Assembly: GCF_018873765.1 (NCBI RefSeq)
Contig: NC_057916.1
Span: 24,537,001 to 24,601,000, forward strand
Source: Telopea speciosissima
Taxonomy: Eukaryota > Streptophyta > Magnoliopsida > Proteales > Proteaceae
Reading direction: 5' to 3'
Length of the DNA: 64,000 bases
In this document: positions 45,310 through 57,155 of the stretch, in pieces
Position numbering within the stretch: position 1 is the stretch's first letter
How the letters are laid out: the number at the start of each line of letters is the position of its first letter
Notes under the pieces: generated by a model
What the model was told of the DNA's origin: nothing
The model's input: the letters and a program-made list of their open reading frames with translations, nothing else
Database searches by the model: none
Made by a program: the position numbers and the translations under genes

Positions 45310-46079
45310 AAGATTATAAGAAAAGAAATGTTCATTTCAGACTTTTTCACAATATTTTCAAACCTCTAAAGAAATTGAGGCTATGAAATGAATTTCTTAT
45401 GCTTCGCTAGTAAGAAGTTTCATGTACGCAATATTGTGTACTAGGTCATATTTTTTATGTGATAGGAATTGTGAGTCAATATCAATTTAACCCTGGATAG
45501 GAGCACAAGAATACCCTCTAGTATCTGAAGAGGACCAATGAGTATTTTTTGGTTTATGGTTCTAACTAATTGTTAATCGTGGATTATACATTTCCAGATT
45601 TTCAGACCAACAAAGATGATAGAAAATCCACTTTGAGCATGTTATTTATTATAGGTAGTAGTAGGTCCGTAATATGGAAGAGCACCAAGTAAAAATCAAC
45701 ATTTGACTCCACAACTATGGCTTAATATCTAGTAACTAAAAAAGTAACCAAAGAATGGGTTTAGCTGATAAAATTATTGACAGACCTAGGAGTTGTACCT
45801 GAGCTCTTCATAGACCCCATTCTGTTATACAGTGCTAATAGATGAATTATTGCACAAGCTAAGAATCTCAGAACACATCAGAAAAATAAGCACGTGAAGT
45901 GATAATATCATCTCATCGAAGATATTGTACAGTGTGGTGATGTGGCCATTGCTTAGGTTGTTTGAAGACAATTTGTCTGATCCGCTAATAAGGCTTTGTT
46001 ACATAATGTATTTGAAAAAACATGTTGAGAAAATGAGATTGGGATACATGGGTATTGGCCATGATGTATAGTGGGAGAT
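45310..46079 (+). pseudogene. decayed Ty1-copia polyprotein 3' end (reverse transcriptase tail and RNase H)
   Basis: Spread over frames and stops are the usual copia landmarks in order: ISYASLVRSFMYAILCTRS, NCESISI-PWIGAQE, FQTNKDDRKSTL, SVIWKSTK and STFDSTTMA, LTDLGVVPELFIDP, IIAQAKNLRTHQKNKHVK, HLIEDIVQCGDVAI and SANKALLHNVFEK. Many stops and frameshifts make it an old, dead copy. It ends at a polypurine tract AGTGGGAGAT immediately before TGTTGAAAG. Confidence 0.85.
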
Positions 46080-46900
46080 TGTTGAAAGTGTGTCCATCAA
46101 ATCAACAACTAATCCCTAAGTTTATTTATGTTTGCGATTAAATATTATTAACGGACTTTAATTATCCATAAGTTTCAAACTAAAATAGTTTACGACTAAG
46201 GACAAAATTGGGCATTTTGTTTATATGGTTGTCACACTATGTGTTGTTAAGATTGTTGATGTGTATATTTGTGTGTACACTTTCCTTCTTCATAAGGTTT
46301 GAGTAGGCTGTTCCGAACCTAGTTTAGGTCAATCCAAGTTGAGCAGGTAGCTTGTTACCTTCCTTGCTTGGAATGACATTGGACCAACTTTATCCTACTT
46401 AAATTTAATCGTTGAATTGTTAAACCAAAAAGTGATTAGCAAGTTGGTTTTGATAATAACAAATATTTTGGATAGAAGAAAAGGCTATTTTAAAAGTTAC
46501 AAACAGTCTAAATAAGGTGAAGCATGTCCAAGATCGATGAAGGGTGTCCCCAAACACAGACTGCAAATTTTAAAGTGGATGGGTTGGATTGATTCCTTTG
46601 TATAACCAATCAAGTAGCCCTACAAATAGGTTCATAAATCCTTGAAACAAGTCCTATTGTTTTCACTTTTCACTTAGCCCTTAGAACATGAAATTGATAA
46701 AACATGAAATTTGGTAAAGGAAAATGATTGTTACACCACCCTTGTATAGATTCTTTTACAATTTTTTCGTTGTTTTACCTTATCAAGTTGATATTTACAT
46801 GCTAATTTTAATTTGGTGAGATAAGTTACCTTTGTAGTTTTTCTAATTGTGAGGATTGTGTTGGAACTTTAATTTTTCAGGCAAGTTGTGTTAAAGTTGC
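46080..46900 (+). mobile_element. 3' LTR of the decayed copia element (right edge unknown)
   Basis: The LTR begins TGTTGAAAGTGTGTCC directly after the polypurine tract GTGGGAGAT. A matching CA end and target duplication could not be located, so the right boundary is a guess. Confidence 0.5.
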
Positions 46901-47215
46901 TTGCTTGACTCAAGACATGTTGCATGGTGCATGCTTGACTAGGTTGAAAAGCCCAGCAAAATCAAACATGGGATCAGGTGATCCAATTTTTAGATCACAT
47001 TTAGTTTGGAATCGGCCTGAAACTTATAAATTGGATTCTGAAAGAAAAAGCAAAGATTTCTCTAACTATATGATTTTTCGGAGTTCCTTTTTTTAATTAA
47101 AACACTTTGTAGATCTTTTACATTTTATTGATTTTCTACTATTTTACTAACACAAAGAGAGAAAAAAAAAATATTCCAAACACTTTCTTTCTATTGGATG
47201 ACAACCCTTTTTTGT
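46900..47215. other. gene-free stretch
   Basis: AT-rich. A 63-codon frame at 46905-47096 has no recognisable content. Confidence 0.35.
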
Positions 47216-47228
47216 ACTATCTAAAGTT

Positions 47229-47476
47229 GGATTTGGATCCTCTGGGGTTGAGCGGCCATCGTGTTGTGCTCAACTCACAAGCTGTCACTTGGATTTGATG
47301 TAAATCCAATGGTTGGTAGAAGATCGTCTGACATTTTTAAATTTTGAATGATAATGTTAAATTTTGAATTAAACTCATCTATCAACCATTCAATTTGTAT
47401 TAGATCTACATGACGGCCTGTGACTTGAGCACAACACAATGACTGATCAAACCCAAGCCGCAGACCATCCAAATCC
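47229..47476. mobile_element. foldback MITE, Mutator-like (GTTGTGCTCAA family)
   Basis: 248 bp with termini GGATTTGGAT on both sides (inverted) and arms sharing GTGTTGTGCTCAAsTCACA and GATsTAATrnAAATyGAATGG. The centre is AT-rich and holds a TTAAATTTTGAAT repeat. Flanked by TCTAAAGTT (47220-47228) and TCTGAAGTT (47477-47485), a 9-bp duplication with one mismatch. Confidence 0.82.
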
Positions 47477-48149
47477 TCTGAAGTTTGAAATCAAAGAAGT
47501 TCAAACTGCAAATTGCAAAAGCTCCCCAAAAATATGCAGCAAGTTGTAAGGCCTCTTGCCGACAGTTGACCGTTAATCCTAAGATATTTGAATTTTAGTG
47601 AAAAAGAATACATTTTAAAGCAATTATAGGTTGGTAACTGTTGGTGGGATTAGAGAAAAAGTTGACGATGACAATTGACAAATGCTTAGTGGGAAAGAAA
47701 TCAATCAAAGAATGTTTAAACTCAATAATAAGAGAGAGAAAACAAAAAAAGGAAACCCTAATTGGCTGCCCCCAAGCACTTATTCTTCTTCTTCAGTTCT
47801 TCTTCGACTTTAACGCCTTTTAACGTCGCAGTTGTCAAACTTAGTCGTCAAAATATCTCTAATTCTGAAGCGGTGATTGGTTGTTTGGAGAGCGGATGAC
47901 TGTCTCTTTCGTTGTCCGCCGCTGAAAGAAACATTTTTTTGAGAATCCCCCATGGGGCCCACCACACCTGTGGAATTGATATTTTTTAATTCTTTTTTTT
48001 TTTTTTTATGATGGATGATACATCCAACTCACTCCCTAATCCCCATGCATTATCCATTATTAATGCCATATATCCCTTGAAATTAAATTGTGTTCGCTTT
48101 CCAGTTATTTCATGATTCCTGAAACCTCTTTTTTTGTTTTTTTTTGGGG

Positions 48150-49225
48150 GGCGCGGGGGTGGGGGAATTATTATCACTATCTTACACTTAGCCTATATTT
48201 ATTCTGTATGTATTAAAATTATCTTATCTTAAATTTTTTGTTCAGAAACTACCTTGCTTTTAAATTTTGACATTTCTTTCTATCCTCGTGTTTTTAAATT
48301 TCTAGACTGTCCTTCCTTTTCACCTAGTAACCTGCTAATCTATTTAACCTACCATTTTTCTTTTATTTTTTACTATTTTTGCCATTAAAATAGTGTAAAA
48401 TGAAAGCATCCAGCCGCTTCTTCTCTCTCCCATTTTTTATTTAATTAATTTTTTATTCAACATTTCATCCTCATCGTTCCTCTTCAAACAGGTCATGGTT
48501 CTAAGTATCGGTATTATATCGGGTGATACATACCGATTTTGCTAGTCATCGATACCGTGCTGATACTGTATCGGTAGCACAGTACAGACAAGGGATAAAA
48601 TGGTTGAAAACTCATTTTTAAAGGAGATTCAGGGGTAATGTTGTTCGATATAACGGATCTAGGTCGATACCGTATAGATATCGTATCGATTTTGCAGGTT
48701 ACCGATACCCATTTCGATACCGTGAACTAAAACCATGGAATAGATCGACTCTCTTCAAAGCACCCCACTTGTTCTCTCTCTTCCTCTTCTTATTCAATTT
48801 GCTTTTCCGTATTTTTTATTTTTTATTAACGGAGACGAAGGAGAAATACTGGATCACGGTGAAGATCAGGTCGATTTGTTCGAAGAAGAATGATGAGGAT
48901 GAAATGTTGAACAAAAAATTAATTAAATAGAAAAATTGAAGAAAAAATAAAAGAAAATGGAATGGAGTAAAAAATGGGAGAGAGAAGAAGCGGGTGGGTG
49001 CTTTTATTTTTTACTATTTTAATGACAAACATAGTAAAAAATAGAAGAAGAATGGCAGGTTACTAGGTGAAAAGGAAGGGCAATCTGGGCATTTAAAAAC
49101 ATGAGGGTAGAAGGAGATGTAAAAGGTTAAAAGTAGGGTAATTTCTGGAAAAACGTTTAAGGTAGGTAATTTTAATAAATATAGCCTAAGTGTAGGATAA
49201 TGATAGTAATTGTCCCCCCTTCCCC
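48150..49225. mobile_element. 1.1-kb long-inverted-repeat element with a nested MITE
   Basis: The left arm, starting GGGGGAATTATTATCACTATC and TTACACTTAGCCTATATTTA, is matched over about 300 bp by the reverse complement of the right arm (ACAATTACTATCATTATCC, then TACACTTAGGCTATATTTA). It includes CTTCCTTTTCACCTAGTAACCTG and GCTTCTTCTCTCTCCCA. The loop contains the MITE at 48490-48738. No transposase. Edges run into G/C homopolymers, so no target duplication can be read. Confidence 0.75.
48490..48738. mobile_element. MITE of the GGTATCG family, nested in the long inverted repeat
   Basis: Termini CATGGTTCTAAGTATCGG and reverse complement CCATGGTTTTAGTTCACGG, with many internal ATCGATACCG-type motifs. 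The 8-bp flanks agree only weakly (5 of 8). Confidence 0.55.
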
Positions 49226-49229
49226 CTTC

Positions 49230-50940
49230 CCCCTTCCCCTTTTGTTATTTTCCTAGAATAGGTTTCTATAAGAACATGTTTGGCGTGTGGTATTTTGGAG
49301 TCATTCCTACTCTGGGTCTTATTGATGACGATGGTGGTGGAAAAGTTTTATATATAATTGTGTCTTTCAACCGTTGGATAGAGGTGGGGGCAGAAGTGTA
49401 ATAACAGATCTCCCTCTCTCTCCCATCCAATTGTTGAATGCACAATCATGTATGTCTAGAGTCTCTAGATTTTCTATAAAAACTTTTGTCCAATAACAAT
49501 AATAACGAAAAAGAAGTAGAGGGGAGGAGAACGAGGAAAGCTCAAAAAGAAAATCCATGAAATCATACTCCACAAACAAGAGTTTTCCATAACAATGCAC
49601 CTTTTACCAATGTGTGAGTTGATTAATTTTCCCTATATTAGAATATTGGAAAGGATTTGAGTTTCCTCAAGGCAAGCAGATGGCCATCGTTTTGTTTGAA
49701 TGGGTGCTCTATGGAACAGTAAAGGATATTTCGGATTTTCAACAATTAGGAGGAATAATTATTATAAATCAAATTATCGCAGAGGTAATATTTAAGGTAA
49801 TTTTGGAAAACTGTAATTTCATTCATTATAGACAGAATATAACTATTAATGTTTTTCAATAATATAATTTTTCTTTTCTCATAAAAATAAAATTTACTAG
49901 CAAAGGCAATAACTTCGTGGGTTTCCTTCACCATTGGTGAAAGAAGATTTTCTCGTATTACCTATTGGAAATATCATATGATAATAATCATCGATCTAGT
50001 GAGTTCATCCTTAGGTTTGACACTCAACCCCACCATAGATATTAGGTGAGAGGAATTGTCATTAGTGAGTTTCCATATCCATCAGACTTGCTATTTCAAT
50101 AATTATGGGTGGCTCCATGTGATAGATGACAAAATCAATTTTATGAGATTTTAAATTCATTTTCAAACCATTTTGGGGGTGACTAACAACTCTCGCTAAA
50201 GCCTAAATAACCGCGGTTTAACCGACTGCCACAAACCGTCTCAACAGGGTTCATTGCAAATGATTAGAGACGGTTCGACCTACAGTCTGTATCTGAATTG
50301 TTTTGAGTCAAATAATAAGCAGCAATTCAAACCGCCGCTAATGATTTAAAAAACCAAAAGTTTATATCTTTGTAATTCAAACCGCTAAATCCATATTAAA
50401 ATCACCTCCATTGCTCCTTTTTCTTGTATTGTATACTAACTATTTTTAAAACATTTATCTAGTAGTGGCCTACTTTGAATACAAATTAATATACAAATAG
50501 AATATATATATATATATATATATAAAAAGAATTGTGAAATATTTTGCCGCAAAACTTCTAAATATTTGTGATTGTTCTAGAAAAAACCTCTTCTTCAATA
50601 AACGGTTCAAATAAATTTTTTTTAAAAAATATTTGCTAAAATTTTGAAATTTAATAATATGTCACTTTAATTTGTAAGAACTATATTCTGAAATTCAGTT
50701 GATTTAATATTTTCATTCAGATATGCATACATTTGGTCAAACCGCTTTTTATTCAACTAAACACGATTTGGCCACTTTGGCTAGGGAAATTTGTTATGTA
50801 ATAGTTGGGATAAACAAAATTGGAAGACAAGAACAAAAAAGGCTCAAAATTTTCTACATGTCAACCTTAAAAATGACATGTTAACTAGATCTCAAAATTT
50901 ATAGTCATATTTTCACACCACCTTTGACTAATGTGGTAAG
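49230..50940. other. gene-free stretch
   Basis: AT-rich. At 50195-50390 several AACCGCGG/AACCGTCTC/AACCGCCG motifs recur, possibly the subterminal part of a DNA transposon. (TA)n at 50502-50524. No coding frame. Confidence 0.35.
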
Positions 50941-50954
50941 TTTCACGCAGAAGG

Positions 50955-51045
50955 GATGGGGACAGATCTGAACCATCCATGGGGGTGTGGGATCCATGCC
51001 CTATGGAGGGGTCAGATCTATCCCCACCTGTCCCCATGTTGGTAG
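50955..51045. repeat. small imperfect foldback
   Basis: GGGATGGGGACAGATCTGA pairs with GGGGACAGGTGGGGATAGATC-type sequence from the right side across a GGATCCATG centre. No target duplication found. Confidence 0.4.
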
Positions 51046-51049
51046 TTGA

Positions 51050-52900
51050 TCCGGAATCGAAGGCATATTACACCATATGTAACCTTAGTCAAGATTTACA
51101 GGGATAGGGAAAAATGAATATATATATGGTGAGTCATCTGATTGATTTTGACTTTAGAATCTTGGAGATGACCAAACCACATGGTCATCTACCTACAATG
51201 GGTAGAATTGCCACAATATCCATCTATTATTTTGATCTTGATTTGAAGCTATTGTTTTTTTTTTGAGATCACATACTTCATAATTACATACTCACCCCAA
51301 AAGAAAAGGATCATATAAGTCTTATAAAAATTGAAAATACCATCAACATGAGTATATTTAGAGGATAACTTTGATGGCCAAAAAGAAATTAGTAATATGT
51401 TTTGATGTTTCATTTGTGATCATAATCTTTTATTTGTATTATAATATAATATTTTTTTTAAAACTATTATATAGAAGATATATAAGAAATATTAATTATA
51501 AACCATAGAACCAACTTGGTTATAGATAAGGTTATTTGGATATATAAAAAACATCATTGAAAATGTTTGATATTATAATCAAGTATAAATTAGATATAAC
51601 ATATCAATGTTTTACATCAAATTGTCGTATATTAGGATTATATTAGATTTCTTTAGATTGTTATTGTTAACTTAAGTCATTGTTGTTTTTGAAGTCTATT
51701 GTTATTATTGTTTTATTCAAACACATCCTTCTTTTATCAAATTGTCATAAAATATCAATTTATATAGTTACTATTTCCATCTACACTAATCTATAGAATA
51801 CATTAGAATGTTGCATCCACTCATCATTTTCACCAAATTGTTCTTTTATAAGTGTTTCTATATAATGAAGAAAATCTCATCTTAGTCAGGAATATCTTGT
51901 TTGAAAACAAATTTTTTTTTTCTCACTTGAGTACCATTGGATGAACAATATGATCGGATGAAAGTATGGATTTGAAAGAAAAAAAATATCATATTTAATA
52001 GTATTATGGCTGTTAATGGACAAAATTTTTTGTAAATATGATCTACATATGATATGATTATTTTGGATATGGTTATGTTTGTAGTCAATCCAATAATTTT
52101 GACATACACATACTTATGTAATCTACAATATAAAGAATACAAATAAGACTAAAAGATATCCAGTATATATAATTATAGATTTTTAAGATCTTGTATGTTT
52201 CAATTTATAGAAAATTAAAAAAAAATCTACATACAAACATTATACAACTTACAGTATCATGAATGCATATCTGTTTATATGCATGGACCATAAGACAAGT
52301 TGGACTTAAGCCGAATATACATATATGGCAAAAATATGAAGTTGTATATTTCTACCAATTTTTATGTTTACTTGGCAATACGATATTCAAATACTTAAAC
52401 TGAATTGAAATACAAACTATTTTCTTCTCTTTACCATCTCTTGTACCTCAGTGTGTATCATAGTAGGAAGCAGATCAGAAAATAAATGGATATTATATAA
52501 GTCATAATCTATTTTTTAATAAAATAAGGGAAATTTATAAATATCTTTACGGTGTGGAATGGGAAGGTTTTTGCATGCTCTTTCACATAATGACCCATGG
52601 AGCACAGAGTGGCACTCTCTCCTCAATTAGTATGTGGTTTCCTACCAGAAGAATTCTTCTCCCTGCTCTCTCATTGGTGTGGTTTCCCACTAAAATATAT
52701 TAAATTATAAAAAGAAAGATCGGGAACTATGGTGTTGCCTACAATTACATTAAAAAAATTGCAAATGAACACGGAATGGAGATTGAAAAACCAATTGGAA
52801 ACAAATTGCAAGCGAACAGGGAATGGAGCTCAGTGGTTTATTATAAAACATTAAACATCCTAGTAGTCAAATCAAGAAATGACCTCTCTACCTTCCTTAA
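51050..52900. other. gene-free stretch
   Basis: Very AT-rich, with no features beyond short A/T runs. Confidence 0.4.
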
Positions 52901-53391
52901 GAAAGATGATTTATTATGAATGAATCAAAATTTGAAGTTATAGCAAATGGGGTTTGTTTCTCAACGTTTTCAAGGACTACGCCGGCTAACTAGTTATATT
53001 GCAAAAAGAGAATTATGCGAGAAATCGCTAATTGAAATATAAAAGAATCCAAGGGTGGGGAGAAGAATGCGTAAAAAGTAGGGAAATAAGAAGGAATGTA
53101 AGAGGAAAAAAGAAGAAAACGAACAAAGAAGCTTTAGTTCTTTCATTTTCTAAGAGGAGAGCTCAACATCAATTGCAAAGTGCACAAATTCCTTGCAAGG
53201 GCCAAAAAGAACTTTGAAATCTAAAGTTACACTCAAATTGCGCACTTGAAATTAAATTTCATAATACCAAAAGAAGAAGAATAATGATTTGAGAAGAATG
53301 TAGTCACAATGTTAAGAAGTTGTCAATGATCACATTCTAATTTCACCAACAATCCCATAACTTTGTATTTATTTGATTGGCTGATATGTTC

Positions 53392-54436
53392 TCTTTTTTT
53401 TTTGGTAGAAAAGAAGGCTATTCATTCATGCGCGTCCAACCGCCAAACAAAGGAAAACAAAATACATAAGATAGATGATAAACACAAAGTATGGATATAC
53501 AGTATCCAAAACCAAGTAGTGGAAATTGATCCGGTCTCACATGCATTGACTGGGTCATCTAGAGTAGGGGATGGAATACAACCATATTCCTAGAGAAAAA
53601 ACTGTAGACAGCTAAAAATAAGCGCATGCACATACGTGCCAATAAAGGGGGGCCCATTCATGCCGAACAGACCAAAAACACCAAATTTTCCACGCGTGCC
53701 GACATGCTGCCATAGTCTACTTTCAAACAGACTTGCTAGAGAGACAAAGTGTTGCTTGATCGAAGAGGGGAGCTTCGATAGATAGTTAAAAAACCATCTG
53801 AAACGTTGCCACAACCTATTTTCGAACAGATCTGCAAGGATCTGTTGGATCGACGAGTGGAGATTCATCAAGCAACAGGAGAGGTATGGTGAAGGTTGAA
53901 CGACGGCTAGAGTTTCTGAGTCGGCGATAAACTTAGTGCCACCAGCACTTGGGTCAGCAACACCTGCAAACAGACAGACAAAGAAAACGGAAAAGGCGGT
54001 GCAATGATGAACCGAGAAAAAAGGGGTGGGTTAATCGTCATCATCGTCGGCATCATCGGTATCATCACCGACGGTTCTAAGGATCATGGTGAACGGAGCA
54101 GAGAAGGAGAAGAGAAGTTGTACACGCACAAACGGCGGAGAAGAGACACGCCCAAACGGCGGAGAAAAACACGCACAAATGGCGGAGATGGGTTTTAGTC
54201 AAGGAACCAAATGATGCAAACTGGGTAAAACTGAGAAAAGGTTTCGGACCAGAAACAAGGAACTTGGCCGATGACAATGATCAAAAGAGGTTTCGTTCAA
54301 GAAACCAACCGGCACTCGAGCCTTTAATTCATAGATAGATCAAAAGTCAGCAGCAGGAGGTCAAGATCTTCTTCGTATTTTGACGGCGGCCAAGTACTAA
54401 TCAAAATTGAAAACTAATAAAATAAAGGGCTTGACC
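53392..54436 (-). mobile_element. 1,045-bp non-autonomous LINE-type retroposon
   Basis: Flanked by a perfect 19-bp duplication TTGATTGGCTGATATGTTC (53373-53391 and 54437-54455). On the minus strand it ends in CTTCTTTTCTACC plus poly(A). Copy 1 of the host duplication shows the empty site. Inside are a 23-24-bp tandem repeat (54123-54191) and a 93-codon frame with a duplicated LFENRLWQ/LFESRLWQ phrase. No reverse transcriptase or RNase H was found, so it must have been moved in trans. Confidence 0.8.
54123..54191. repeat. 23-24-bp tandem repeat inside the retroposon
   Basis: Three units beginning CACGCACAAACGGCGGAGAA, CACGCCCAAACGGCGGAGAA and CACGCACAAATGGCGGAGAT. They sit near the 5' end of the element (minus strand), where LINE-type promoters and UTRs are expected. 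Confidence 0.75.
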
Positions 54437-55180
54437 TTGATTGGCTGATATGTTCAATAATTTAGAGAAAATTTATTGAAGTGTCTAATCTAAAAGGTTA
54501 AGTTTTAGGTGGAGAGACCCAAATAATATATGAAGGTACTGAAAGTCTCAAGGTTTTTTCATTGTACGAGTATTCTCAACAATATTTATCGTTCTCTCTA
54601 AAATCATTGGCTACTTGAACCATATTAAAACAGATTATCAGACCAAGCATTTCAATGATACAGTTCCAACCAAAACTCTATATCGCCAAAACCAATAAAA
54701 ATTATATATATGGAGAATTCTCTTATATTATGCTTTTGGTCTTCTCTTCTTAAATATATCACTTTACATTATTTTGCATCAATATTTGGTTATTAAATTT
54801 CACTTTACTTTTGCATTGAAAATTAAATTAAAAATTAACTAAAACGTATCACTATTAAATATGATATGAAATTTAATTTAAGGCTTAAATTTAAGATTTT
54901 ATGGAGTTTAATAGTTTCATAGGGTTTTGAATATGCTAGCTAGAGAAGGAAGAGATAAGAGAGAATTTAAGAAGAAGAATAAGGACAGTTTTAGAGGATG
55001 GTTCATAACTAATATCTCAAATTAAGGGTCAAGAGTTGTCTTCTTGTGTGACATAGTCTATCTTATGCTTCATGATAATATGAATTGATGTCATCTCTCT
55101 CTCTCTCTCTCTCTCCTTATTCTTGCATAGCACAAAATGATCACATACATTGCATCTAAGTAGTAAAATAAATAAATTTA

Positions 55181-57155
55181 GTGATCATTCATTCCACTCC
55201 CTTGCACGAACCCGAGCCCTATAATATTGCATTTTGTGAGGCTCAACTTACCATTCATCTTTCAACAACTGCTGGCATTGTCTCTTTTTTGATGGCTGGG
55301 TAACTCCTCAAATTGTCCTCAAGTTTTTTGGCCATCCATGTTGATGTTGCATTATTATTTGTGTCAATTCTGACACAAGCGTGCTCTGAGGTATATGTTT
55401 TAGTTATATAACTGCCCACCTCATCAATAGGTGAACCATGCCACCTCCACATACATCCATCACCTTTACAAATTATAGTAACCCTTGAGTTTTCATTTTT
55501 TTTTGTCTCAGAAATTCAAGTCCCTCTTGAATAGAATAATCAGGAAAAACAGCCTTGAATGCATAAACATTAGTAAAAAATTTTCCAACTTCCAAGCTGA
55601 TTCTTTCACCCTCCTAATTTAACCCCTTTAATCCCACTTCTTCAGCTGACTGGTAATCAGACAACTCATCCTTACTCTCTACCTCCTCTGATTTACTATG
55701 TTAAGAATCTCCATCACTCTCACCATTACTATTATTTGTACATGTTTCAACTCCATCCTCAGAACCATCTTTCCATTCTTCATCATCTGGATCAAACATT
55801 TCAAAGCCTTCATCATCAGTAGCATCCTTGATACCTGAAGCATCTTCTCCACCCCCTTGAGCACTACTCTCCTCTATAGTAGCAGTCTTGCTACTTGAAG
55901 CAACATGTCCACCCCCTTTAGCACTAGTATCCCCTATAGTGGTTGTAATCTGACTTGACACCTTTACAACACCAACACCTCCAGAACACTTGCTAGAAGT
56001 ATCAACATGCTCAAAATCGACAACAGTATCACTAAGTTTAGCAGAGTTTCTATTTGATGATCTGATAGTAGGAGTCCCAGTATTTGCACCAACTATGCCA
56101 ATACTCTTTACTATTAAACCTCACAATATTATTACCCATGGCAGTGGCACCACCTCTACTAACAGTAGACTTAGAGGTCTTATAGTGCTAGGACTATGGC
56201 ATAGCATAAAAATGATGGGGGGGGATTTAACTTACAATAAAGGGCCGAGCTATTGGATTGATGACATTACATCAATCTAAAGAGGATGAGCTAAACAGAT
56301 CATAACAGAACATAAAAATTGGGGGGGGGGGGGGGTAACCTTACAATAAGGGGCTAAGCTTGGGTTCTTGGTTCAAGGGTAAGCTAAACAAATCATAAGG
56401 GATAATGTAGATATTTTCCTAGAGTTAGCAATTGATTCCATAACAGAGCATAAAAATGAGGGGTTTTGACCTTACAGTAAGGGGCTAAGCTTGGGTTCTT
56501 AGTTCAGAGATGAGTATCAGCCCAAAACCGATGGGTGCTTTGATGGAGGTTTTCAGTCTGACAAAAGAAGGCTGAGTATCAGTTCATAGCAGCATAAATG
56601 AATGAATTAAGATAAATTTAAGATCAGGAGAACAAAATACCTTGGGGTTTTTGGCCAGAGACCAAACCTATAGCTACTCTCCTCGTTTTAGTGCCACACT
56701 AATCACCTCCTCGATGGAGTTTCAGTCGGAGAAGATGAGGATGTTTCAGTCGGAGAAGAAGAGTATGCCACCAAAGCAAATTGATTGCTAAACCTCAGCG
56801 CACGATGGGAGGTGAGTGAATCGATCCATTGTAGGTTAGGGTTTCGTTGAGAGGTTTTGGGAGGTGGATATGACAGTGGGCTTGGTATTTGGGTTGCCTA
56901 ATTCATTAAGGGGCAATAGGGTAACTTCGTATAAATCAAAACGCTGTTTTTTTAGTTTTTTCAAATTTATTCGTTACCTAGCGTTAAAAAACTAACGGAC
57001 TGAGGTTAAGTGAAGCACAGTTTGAAAAGCAGGGGAAGTCTGAGTAATTGTCAAAAGGGCAGGGGAGGTCTAAGTAATTTGCTCAAAATTATTCAAACAA
57101 TGGAGGTTAATTGTACTTGGACCAAACAACAGGGGTGGTACATGTAATTGCTCAA
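55181..57155 (-). pseudogene. truncated, frameshifted Mutator-like (MULE) transposase with 5' terminal region
   Basis: On the minus strand an acidic N-terminus (DPDDEEWKDGSEDG) leads to the MuDR N-terminal domain: GKFFTNVYAFKAVFPDYSIQ, a frameshift in a run of A, then CKGDGCMWRWHGSP, TKTYTSEHACVRIDTNNNA, STWMAKKLEDNL, a stop, and VEPHKMQYYRARVRARE. The catalytic DDE domain is missing. The upstream part (56650-57155) has the look of a MULE end: GTAATTGCTCA at the tip and several AATTACTTAGACCTCCCCT-type phrases. Truncation falls where duplication copy 2 ends. Confidence 0.78.
56200..56520. repeat. three spaced direct repeats in the MULE leader
   Basis: CATAAAAATGA/TTGGGGG..., CTTACAATAAGGGGCTAAGC and TTGGGTTCTTGGTTCA recur at about 56205, 56310 and 56450, each with a G run of different length (the second about 15 G). 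Confidence 0.6.

Larger units (their letters stand above)
52904..55179. repeat. segmental duplication, copy 2 (filled site)
   Basis: Direct repeat of 43621-44839, interrupted at 53392-54436 by a retroposon with its own target duplication. Without that insertion the length is about 1.21 kb, matching copy 1. Its right boundary coincides with the start of the Mutator transposase remnant. Confidence 0.85.

Noticed and set aside
55679..55864. Separate Met/Lys-rich minus-strand frame
   Set aside because: Alternative frame over the acidic N-terminus of the MULE transposase remnant.
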